In this document: positions 5,378-10,717 of the stretch, piece by piece
Layout of the letters: every line of letters starts with the position of its first letter
How positions within the stretch are numbered: the first letter of the stretch is position 1
Origin: Candidatus Nomurabacteria bacterium GW2011_GWF2_43_8
Lineage (GTDB): Bacteria; Patescibacteriota; Minisyncoccia; Phycocordibacterales; UBA9973
DNA length: 10,717 bases
Direction: 5' to 3'
NCBI GenBank assembly: GCA_001000035.1
Contig: LCGX01000013.1
Location: 1 to 10,717 of the forward strand
Made by a program: the position numbers and the translations under genes
Notes under the pieces: model-generated
Told to the model about the DNA's origin: nothing
Database searches by the model: none
Seen by the model: the letters and a program-made list of their open reading frames with translations, nothing else

Positions 5378-6655
5378 ATGAAATTCTCAAAAAAAGTTTT
5401 AAAGAACGGACTTAGGGTTGTTACTATCCCGATGAAGGACAACCCGACGGCGACGGTATTGGTCTTGGTAGAGGCGGGTTCAAAGTACGAAACAAAAAAA
5501 GTAAACGGCATTTCGCATTTCTTGGAGCATATGTGCTTTAAGGGCACGATCAAAAGACCTAAAGCAATAGATATTTCAAAGGAACTAGACGCGCTGGGGA
5601 GCCAATACAACGCCTTTACCGCGCAGGAATACACGGGCTATTACGCGAAATCAGATGCAAAACATTTCAATAAAATTTTTGATATCGTTTCGGACATTTA
5701 TTTGAACTCCACTTTTCCGGAAGCCGAAATGGAAAAGGAGAAGGGGGTAATCATCGAAGAGATAAATATGTACGAAGATTTGCCGAATCGGCATGTGCAG
5801 GATCTCATAATGAAGCTACTTTATGGGGATACGCCAGCGGGATGGAATATTGTTGGGGAGAAAAAAAATATTTTGGGGATGAAACGCGATGATTTTATCC
5901 GGTACAAAAAAGAACATTACCTGCCGGAGGCGACCGTCATCATCGTGGCCGGAGCGGTGACAGAGAGGGAAGTGGTGAAAAAGGCCAATAAAATTTTTGG
6001 CAGAGTAAAACCCGGCAAGAAAATTGGCAAAGCCAAAGTAAAAGAGGCGCAAAAAAAACCGGCGGCGCTCGTGAATTTTAAAAAAACAGACCAGACGCAT
6101 TTTGTCTTAGGGGTGCGGAGTTATGGGTTGTTCAGCAGAAAAAACGCAGTACTTTCGGTTTTGGGCGGAGTTCTGGGCGGGGGGATGAGCTCCCGGCTTT
6201 TTCAAAAACTGCGCGAGGAAATGGGCGTGGGTTATTATGTTCGCGCGTATAACGATGCTTATACGGATCATGGCTTTCTGCAGATTTCCGCCGGAGTGGA
6301 CAATAAAAGGATAGAAGAAGTGATAAAGGCCGTGATTGAAGAATGCAGAAAGTTAAAAAGAGAATTAGTTTTTAAAGAAGAGTTAGAAAAAGTAAAGGAA
6401 TGTTTGATCGGCAATATGAAATTGTCTCTCGAATCAAGCGATGACATCGCGAATTTTTATGGCGGGCAGGAACTCTTGAAACGCGAACTTAAAAATGCGG
6501 AGGAAAAAGCAAAAGAAATCCGAAAAGTGACGGCCGGGCAAATCAAAAAAATAGCCAACGAAATTTTCCAAAATAAGGGGCTCAATCTGGCGCTTGTCGG
6601 CCCGTTCAGACGAAAGCAAGAAAAAAATCGGCTTTTGAAACTGCTCCAATTCTAG
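5378..6655 (+). CDS. M16 family zinc metallopeptidase (mitochondrial processing peptidase-like, M16B)
   Basis: A 425-residue protein of the insulinase/processing-peptidase family. The inverted zinc motif H47-F-L-E50-H51 is intact, and the third ligand, E127, falls 76 residues after H51 in VIIEEINMYED, as in active members. The second half has the conserved GGVLGGGMSSRLFQKLREEMGVGYYV block that lines the substrate chamber. So this one chain carries both the catalytic half and the R/Y-type second half, as in bacterial M16B enzymes that act as dimers on short peptides. No signal peptide is seen, so a cytoplasmic place is likely. ATG 5378 follows the glyS stop directly, with no Shine-Dalgarno sequence, which suggests termination-reinitiation coupling. 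The C-terminus is strongly basic. Family and activity are well supported; the substrate is unknown. Confidence 0.92.
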   Translation: MKFSKKVLKNGLRVVTIPMKDNPTATVLVLVEAGSKYETKKVNGISHFLEHMCFKGTIKRPKAIDISKELDALGSQYNAFTAQEYTGYYAKSDAKHFNKIFDIVSDIYLNSTFPEAEMEKEKGVIIEEINMYEDLPNRHVQDLIMKLLYGDTPAGWNIVGEKKNILGMKRDDFIRYKKEHYLPEATVIIVAGAVTEREVVKKANKIFGRVKPGKKIGKAKVKEAQKKPAALVNFKKTDQTHFVLGVRSYGLFSRKNAVLSVLGGVLGGGMSSRLFQKLREEMGVGYYVRAYNDAYTDHGFLQISAGVDNKRIEEVIKAVIEECRKLKRELVFKEELEKVKECLIGNMKLSLESSDDIANFYGGQELLKRELKNAEEKAKEIRKVTAGQIKKIANEIFQNKGLNLALVGPFRRKQEKNRLLKLLQF

Positions 6656-6676
6656 CTTTTTGATTAGTGTTTTCTG

Positions 6677-6685
6677 TGCTATTAT
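6677..6685 (+). promoter_or_regulatory. extended -10 for a leaderless AI-2E-metG-tatD transcript
   Basis: TGCTATTAT (TGn 6677-6679, TATTAT 6680-6685) ends six bases before ATG 6692, placing +1 on the start codon. No Shine-Dalgarno sequence is present. -35-like TTTTGA (6658-6663, 16-base spacing) is weak. No hairpin terminator is seen between the M16 stop and this promoter, so readthrough is possible. Confidence 0.55.
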
Positions 6686-6691
6686 ATCCGT

Positions 6692-7771
6692 ATGTTTGAG
6701 AACCGAAACGCAACTTCTTTTGCCATATCCACCGGCACGATGGTTCGGGCTGTTTTGGTTGTGCTGGGCGTTTTTTTGCTGTGGTTCCTGCGGGATCTAG
6801 TTTTAGTGGTTTTGACCTCGATCGTCATCGCCTCTTTTGTGGAATCATCTATCCCGCATTTTAAGAAAATAGGAATCGGCCGAGTTTTAGGAATTGTAAT
6901 CTTATATTTTACGTCCCTTTCTGTTTTAGCCGGGCTTTTCTACCTTTTCGCTCCGCTCCTCATAACCGAAATTTATAATTTTTCCACATTTATTTCCTCT
7001 TATATCCCGAACGTTTCTTTCCTGAATTATTTTCAAAATGAAGCGTTTTCCGGCGCCAAGGAGATAGTCGGCTCGCTCTCCGGAAATTTTTCTCTAGCTT
7101 CGCTTTTTTCGGTTTCCAAAACTTTCATTTTGAATCTTTCCGGCGGGTTCTTTTCAGCTGTTTCCGTTGCCTTCGGAAGCATTTTCAATTTTATACTTAT
7201 TATCCTTATTTCTTTTTATCTGTCGATTCAGGAGCAAGGTATAGAAAATTTTCTGCGCCTTATTTTTCCGATCAAGCATGAGGGTTACGTGGTAGATTTA
7301 TGGACGCGTTCCAGCCGAAAAATCGCCCTTTGGATGAAGGGTCAGGTGGTGCTGGCTTTTGTCGTGGCGGTTCTCGTTTATCTGGTCCTTTCCCTTTTAG
7401 GCATAGAATACGCGCTTTTGCTTTCCATTATCGCCGGAGCGATGGAGCTCGTGCCCTACGGCATTCTGGTCGCGCTGATTCCCGCTTTCACCTTTTCCTA
7501 TCTTTCAGGAGGAATATCGAGCGCGCTGATGGCCTCCGGGGCTTATTTGATCATCCACCAATTTGAAATTTTCCTTTTCGCTCCGCTGATTATCAAAAAA
7601 GTGGTGGGCCTTTCGCCGATCGTTATTATCCTGTCTTTGCTGATCGGTTTTGAATTGGGCGGATTCTGGGGGGCGATTCTGGCTATTCCCATAGCCATTA
7701 TCGTGATGGAATTCCTGAGCGATATAGAAAAGAGCAAGACATTAGCCCGAACGAGTAATGAAACCAAATAG
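6692..7771 (+). CDS. AI-2E family transporter-like membrane protein (UPF0118/DUF20)
   Basis: A 359-residue polytopic inner-membrane protein. Hydrophobic segments by eye: about 17-33, 35-52, 62-90, 152-179, 216-238, 239-270, 276-300 and 308-338, matching the roughly eight-helix plan of the AI-2E family. Family marks include ALLLSIIAGAMELVPYG (241-257), the HQ before the seventh helix, KKVVGLSPIVIILSLLIG (302-319) and GGFWGAILAIP (323-333). The family was named for TqsA and autoinducer-2, but members also include Na+/H+ antiporters and unassigned proteins, so the substrate cannot be given. A soluble loop (about 91-145) separates helices 3 and 4. It leads a cluster with metG, which starts inside its last codons (14-base overlap). 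This joins a membrane gene to a synthetase by packing rather than by evident function. Confidence 0.88.
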   Translation: MFENRNATSFAISTGTMVRAVLVVLGVFLLWFLRDLVLVVLTSIVIASFVESSIPHFKKIGIGRVLGIVILYFTSLSVLAGLFYLFAPLLITEIYNFSTFISSYIPNVSFLNYFQNEAFSGAKEIVGSLSGNFSLASLFSVSKTFILNLSGGFFSAVSVAFGSIFNFILIILISFYLSIQEQGIENFLRLIFPIKHEGYVVDLWTRSSRKIALWMKGQVVLAFVVAVLVYLVLSLLGIEYALLLSIIAGAMELVPYGILVALIPAFTFSYLSGGISSALMASGAYLIIHQFEIFLFAPLIIKKVVGLSPIVIILSLLIGFELGGFWGAILAIPIAIIVMEFLSDIEKSKTLARTSNETK

Positions 7772-9233
7772 TTTTTACATTACGACGACCTTGCCATATG
7801 TGAATGCCCCGCTGCACATGGGACATGCTCTTGAATTCGTGCGCGCGGACGTCATCGCTCGATACAAAAAACTTTCCGGCTTTGACGTTTATTTCAATAC
7901 TGGTACGGACGAGCACGGAAAGAAAAATTATGACAAGGCCCTGGAAAAAGGACTAAGCCCGGAAGAATTTGTCGATCGCGGGTTTGAGACATTCAAGGAA
8001 CAATTGAAAATGTTCGGAGTGAGCGAAGATGTCCATTTTATCCGAACTACCGACAAACATCATGAAATGGCTGCCTGTGAATTCTGGAAGCGGGTAAAGG
8101 ATAACGGCTATATTTACAAAAAAAGCTACAAAGCGAAATATTGTGTCGGCTGCGAGAGTGAAAAAACCGATTCTGAGCTGGACGAAAAAGGCGAATGCCC
8201 CCTGCATCCCGGCAAAAAACTTGAACTGATCGACGAAGAGAATTATTTTTTTAAGTTCTCCCAGTTCGGAGAAAAACTTTTGAAATTTTACAAGGAGCGT
8301 CCGGATTTCGTGGTACCGGATTTCCGCCTGAATGAAATGAAAAATTTTATCAAAAACGGCCTGCAGGATTTTTCCATTTCCCGACTGAAATCAAAAATGC
8401 CTTGGGGAATAGAAGTGCCCGACGACAAGGAGCACGTAATGTATGTCTGGTTTGACGCTTTGGTAAATTATATTTCCACGCTCGGCTGGCCTTTCGACTC
8501 CGCTCAGGACCTTCGGCCCGAAAATAACAAAGAAAATAATTTTGAAAAATATTGGGTCAACGGAAGCCCTACGCAATACTGCGGAAAGGACAATACTCGC
8601 TTTCAGGCGGTTATGTGGCAGGCGATGCTCTTGGCGGCCGATTTGCCGAATTCGCGTCAGATAGTGGTGAACGGCTTTATCACCGGTGAGGGGGGAATGA
8701 GGATGTCTAAAACCGTCGGCAATGTGGTTGATCCGGCGGATATTGTCAAAGAATATGGCACCGACGCCCTGCGCTATTTCTTGCTGCGCGAAATTTCTTC
8801 TTTCGAGGACAGCCCGTTTACCACGGAGCGGTTCAAAGAGGCCTACAATGCCGGCTTAGCGAATGGGTTGGGGAATCTTGCTTCGAGAATTTTAACCATG
8901 GCAGAGAATTATAATGTTTCTACTCTTGATCCAGTTGTTCGATATAAGGAGAATGAAGACCTTGAAAGTTTTGATATTAAAAAATATATGGATAAAATTT
9001 GGGATAGGATTCAAAATGCAGATAAAAAAATTCAAGAGAAAGAACCATATAAAATTTATAAAACTGATCATGAAATTGCAGTAAATATAGTTTCTGACTT
9101 ATGTACAGATTTATTTTACATTGCCAAGTTGCTTATTCCCGTTATGCCAGAAACAGCAGAAAAAATTTTATTTTACCTGAAAGATGGGAAAGCAATAAGA
9201 CCGGAAAAACCATTATTCCCGCGCAAAGATTGA
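7758..9233 (+). CDS. metG: methionine--tRNA ligase
   Basis: Charges initiator and elongator tRNA-Met. It has 491 residues. Seen: ITTTLPYVNAPLHMGHA with the HIGH-type motif H20-M-G-H23; TGTDEHG (48-54); a single zinc knuckle with C129, C132, C147 and H150; WFDALVNYISTLGWP (231-245); the KMSKS-type motif at R315-M-S-K-T319; and the helical anticodon-binding domain from about 355. It ends without the C-terminal tRNA-binding (EMAP/Arc1p-like) domain that longer MetRS forms carry. Residues 246-256 (FDSAQDLRPEN) look inserted. The part coding for residues about 380-455 drops to about 25% G+C, against about 53% just upstream. ATG 7758 overlaps the AI-2E gene by 14 bases; tatD follows after one base. 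A metS-tatD neighbourhood is also known from Bacillus subtilis. Family call firm. Confidence 0.96.
   Translation: MKPNSFYITTTLPYVNAPLHMGHALEFVRADVIARYKKLSGFDVYFNTGTDEHGKKNYDKALEKGLSPEEFVDRGFETFKEQLKMFGVSEDVHFIRTTDKHHEMAACEFWKRVKDNGYIYKKSYKAKYCVGCESEKTDSELDEKGECPLHPGKKLELIDEENYFFKFSQFGEKLLKFYKERPDFVVPDFRLNEMKNFIKNGLQDFSISRLKSKMPWGIEVPDDKEHVMYVWFDALVNYISTLGWPFDSAQDLRPENNKENNFEKYWVNGSPTQYCGKDNTRFQAVMWQAMLLAADLPNSRQIVVNGFITGEGGMRMSKTVGNVVDPADIVKEYGTDALRYFLLREISSFEDSPFTTERFKEAYNAGLANGLGNLASRILTMAENYNVSTLDPVVRYKENEDLESFDIKKYMDKIWDRIQNADKKIQEKEPYKIYKTDHEIAVNIVSDLCTDLFYIAKLLIPVMPETAEKILFYLKDGKAIRPEKPLFPRKD
8490..8520 (+). repeat. repeat-like segment in frame within metG, encoding FDSAQDLRP
   Basis: The segment begins TTTCGACTCCGCTCAGG and ends with CCTTCGGG-type bases, a C(UUCG)G-like mini-hairpin. 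It codes for FDSAQDLRP (246-254) between TLGWP and NNKENNFEKYWVNG, a spot where MetRS homologues as remembered have only a short variable loop. The TTCGACTCCGCTCAGG core resembles, from memory, one arm of a dispersed inverted repeat seen in many environmental bacterial genomes. No second arm or second copy is visible here. Confidence 0.45.
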
Positions 9234-9234
9234 T

Positions 9235-10053
9235 ATGACTCCCAAATACATAGACATTCACAGCCATGTAAATTTTACCGCCTTTGACGCCGACCGAGAC
9301 GATGTAATCAAACGCGCTCTTGATAATGATACTTGGATGATTAATGTCGGCACGCAGATAGATACATCTAAAAAAGCGGTAGAGCTCGCTAATAAATATA
9401 AAGAAGGAGTATACGCGACCGTCGGTCTGCATCCGATACACACCGGCAAATCATTTCACGATGAACAAGAACTTGGTTCAGAAGGAAAAGAATTCACTTC
9501 CCGTGGGGAAGCTTTTGATAAAGAAAAATATTTGGAACTTGCGAGGAATCTAAAAGTGGTGGCGATAGGGGAATGCGGACTCGATTATTACCGCACCGAG
9601 CCGGAGTCAATTGAAAAACAGAAGAAAATTTTTATTGAACAAATTGGGCTTGCCAACGAAACAAATAAACCGTTAATGTTGCATGTCAGGGATGCGTATG
9701 CCGATACGCTTGGAATTCTGAAAGAGCATGCGAAAGTAAAAGGAGTAGTGCATTTTTTTGTTGGTAGTATAAAGGAAGCAAAAGAGTTTTTAGATTTAGG
9801 ATTTATGCTTTCTTTTACCGGTGTTTTAACTTTTACCCATGATTATGATGAAGTCGTGCGCCTAACTCCGCTTGATATGATATTTTCCGATACTGATTCT
9901 CCTTATGTAGCGCCAACCCCATACCGAGGCAAACGTAACGAGCCGTCTTATGTCCGGGAAATCGTCAAAAGAATCGCCGAAATAAAAAATTTGCCGGAAG
10001 AGGAAGTTACACAGGCGATTGTCGCCAACGCCAAACACATCTTCAGAATTTGA
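9235..10053 (+). CDS. tatD: TatD family metal-dependent hydrolase / DNase
   Basis: A 272-residue TIM-barrel hydrolase of the TatD family, whose members are Mg2+-dependent 3'-5' exonucleases linked to DNA repair and turnover. Metal ligands are in place: H9 and H11 in DIHSHV, E113 in IGECGLDYY, H150 in LMLHVRDA, H173 in VVHFFVG and D221 in SDTDSPYV. Further family marks are VGLHP (63-67) and the C-terminal RGKRNEP (231-237). Residues about 72-96 are a low-conservation insertion containing a 6-bp hairpin at DNA level. ATG 9235 lies one base after the metG TGA, with no Shine-Dalgarno sequence, so coupled translation is likely. The TGA stop (10051-10053) lies within the -35 of the rpsF promoter. 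Family assignment is firm; whether it is the TatD, YcfH or YjjV type is not resolved. Confidence 0.93.
   Translation: MTPKYIDIHSHVNFTAFDADRDDVIKRALDNDTWMINVGTQIDTSKKAVELANKYKEGVYATVGLHPIHTGKSFHDEQELGSEGKEFTSRGEAFDKEKYLELARNLKVVAIGECGLDYYRTEPESIEKQKKIFIEQIGLANETNKPLMLHVRDAYADTLGILKEHAKVKGVVHFFVGSIKEAKEFLDLGFMLSFTGVLTFTHDYDEVVRLTPLDMIFSDTDSPYVAPTPYRGKRNEPSYVREIVKRIAEIKNLPEEEVTQAIVANAKHIFRI
9497..9511 (+). repeat. perfect hairpin within the variable insertion of tatD
   Basis: CTTCCC (9497-9502) and GGGAAG (9506-9511) pair perfectly around a 3-base GTG loop. The hairpin codes for SRGE with flanking T and A (88-93) inside a stretch that does not match the core TatD fold. It may be a third in-frame palindromic insert, or a chance inverted repeat; this is the weakest of the three. 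Confidence 0.25.
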
Positions 10054-10078
10054 TTTTTTTTAGGGTTTTTGCTAATAT
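10050..10078 (+). promoter_or_regulatory. promoter (-35, 17-base spacer, extended -10) for leaderless rpsF-ssb
   Basis: -35 TTGATT (10050-10055, 4 of 6 consensus) is followed by a 17-base spacer that ends in TGC (10070-10072) and -10 TAATAT (10073-10078). Seven bases then separate it from ATG 10086. It is the only promoter here with a well-placed -35. The -35 includes the tatD stop codon. A run of eight T (10054-10061) lies in the spacer, but no adjacent hairpin makes it a terminator. Confidence 0.6.
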
Positions 10079-10085
10079 AAAGCCT

Positions 10086-10589
10086 ATGCTAAAAGCAGAA
10101 AATGAAGAAAAAAATGAAATGGATGAGAATGGAAATTCCAGGATTTATGAGCTGGGCTATCTTTTAGTGCCCACCGTCCCCGGAGAAGATGTTCCAGCTG
10201 TTTTTGGTAATCTAAAAGAACTCGTATCTTCTTTAGGGGGCGTCGTAATTTCTGATGAAATGCCTAAAATGATGCCGCTCGCTTATGCGATGGTTAAAAT
10301 TACTGCCAATGTGTGCAATAAATTCAAGACAGCCTATTTTGGCTGGACTAAATTTGCGATGGATTCGGACAAAGTTTCAGAGCTGAAAAAGAAACTGGAT
10401 CTTAACCCGAACTTTATCCGATTTTTGATAATAAAGACGGTTAAAGAAAATACCATTGCCGCTAAAAGATTCGTGCGCGGGGAAATGCGCAGGAGGCCGA
10501 GAGCCGACAAAAATAGCGAGAGCGGCACGACTGTTCCCATAAACAAAGATGAAATCGATAAGGAGATAGACGCGTTGGTCGCAACTTAA
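10086..10589 (+). CDS. rpsF: 30S ribosomal protein S6
   Basis: S6 binds 16S rRNA next to S18 on the platform of the small subunit. The core (about 19-117) is recognised from RIYELGYLLVPTV, LGGVVISDEMPKMMPLAYAM (50-69) and LNPNFIRFLIIKTVKE (106-121). I chose ATG 10086, giving 167 residues: it lies seven bases after a TGCTAATAT -10, whereas the upstream in-frame ATG at 10050 would place the promoter inside the coding sequence and add 12 residues (MIFFRVFANIKP) foreign to S6. With 167 residues it is longer than E. coli S6 (131-135), with an acidic N-terminal extension of about 18 residues and a basic-then-acidic tail (from about 126) ending in KDEIDKEIDALVAT. ssb follows after 21 bases, matching the widespread rpsF-ssb(-rpsR) operon. 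Confidence 0.92.
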   Translation: MLKAENEEKNEMDENGNSRIYELGYLLVPTVPGEDVPAVFGNLKELVSSLGGVVISDEMPKMMPLAYAMVKITANVCNKFKTAYFGWTKFAMDSDKVSELKKKLDLNPNFIRFLIIKTVKENTIAAKRFVRGEMRRRPRADKNSESGTTVPINKDEIDKEIDALVAT

Positions 10590-10610
10590 TATTTTAATTT
10601 TTTTTAGATT

Positions 10611-10717
10611 ATGTATTTAAACAAAGCAATATTAATAGGAAATCTTACCCGAGACCCGGAACTCCGTTCCCTCCCTTCGGGCGTGAAAGTTTGCACTTTT
10701 TCCTTGGCTACCAACCG
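10611..10717 (+). CDS. ssb: single-stranded DNA-binding protein, N-terminal part (3' end outside window)
   Basis: SSB coats single-stranded DNA during replication, recombination and repair. The first 35 codons are present: MYLNKAILIGNLTRDPELR, then LPSGVKVCTFSLATN. This matches the first strands of the bacterial SSB OB-fold almost word for word. ATG 10611 lies 21 bases after the rpsF stop; the gap is T-rich (TTTTTTTT at about 10598-10605) with no Shine-Dalgarno sequence and no terminator hairpin. The gene is therefore probably cotranscribed with rpsF, with rpsR expected beyond the window edge. The reading frame is open to base 10717. Confidence 0.93.
   Translation, partial: MYLNKAILIGNLTRDPELRSLPSGVKVCTFSLATN

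Noticed and set aside
8910..8915. TATAAT inside metG as an internal promoter for tatD
   Set aside because: No TG extension, no -35, more than 300 bases from tatD, and it lies in a strongly A+T-rich patch where such hexamers arise by chance.
10054..10061. Run of eight T after tatD as an intrinsic terminator
   Set aside because: No stem abuts it; the nearest small hairpin (GGCGA/TCGCC, about 10015-10027) is some 27 bases upstream. The T-run lies in the spacer of the rpsF promoter.
10050..10085. Upstream ATG at 10050 as the rpsF start
   Set aside because: It would place the -10 inside the gene and add MIFFRVFANIKP, which is unlike S6; ATG 10086 fits the promoter spacing seen at three other genes.

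Overview
The window looks like a compact chromosomal segment from an uncultured Candidate Phyla Radiation (Patescibacteria) bacterium, most likely a parcubacterial lineage. This is an inference from gene content and gene style: a short RecO, a trimmed GlyRS, an AI-2E/MetRS/TatD cluster, an rpsF-ssb pair and near-zero intergenic space. TGA ends recO, metG and tatD at family-typical lengths, so the standard bacterial code applies and the TGA=Gly lineages (Gracilibacteria, Absconditabacteria) are unlikely. All protein genes are on the + strand.

Layout: the 3' part of ileS (1-750); a 220-base gap holding what looks like a free-standing structured RNA with its own promoter and terminator; an MBL-fold hydrolase and recO, overlapping by one base; a 643-residue membrane-anchored surface protein, then glyS and an M16 peptidase, tightly packed; an AI-2E family membrane protein, then metG (14-base overlap) and tatD (1-base gap); then rpsF and the first 107 bases of ssb. 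Three aminoacyl-tRNA synthetases (Ile, Gly, Met) lie within 10 kb. The other genes serve DNA repair and replication (recO, tatD, ssb), translation (rpsF) and the cell envelope.

The packing implies five downstream transcription units: the RNA; MBL-recO; surface protein-glyS-M16; AI-2E-metG-tatD; rpsF-ssb. Each begins with an extended -10 promoter of the form TGnTAnnnT. For the four protein-coding units the -10 ends only 6-7 bases before the ATG, so the first base of the start codon is the predicted +1. No Shine-Dalgarno sequence is present, so these genes are predicted to be leaderless. Promoter elements overlap or abut the upstream stop codons at three junctions.

The observations most worth a second look are the roughly 190-nt structured RNA after ileS, whose two ends carry copies of the same hairpin that can pair in mutually exclusive ways; the repeated leaderless promoter layout; short palindromic or repeat-like sequences sitting in frame inside glyS, metG and possibly tatD; and a GlyRS lacking the usual insertion between motifs 1 and 2. 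No CRISPR array, complete insertion sequence, prophage, tRNA or rRNA gene was seen.
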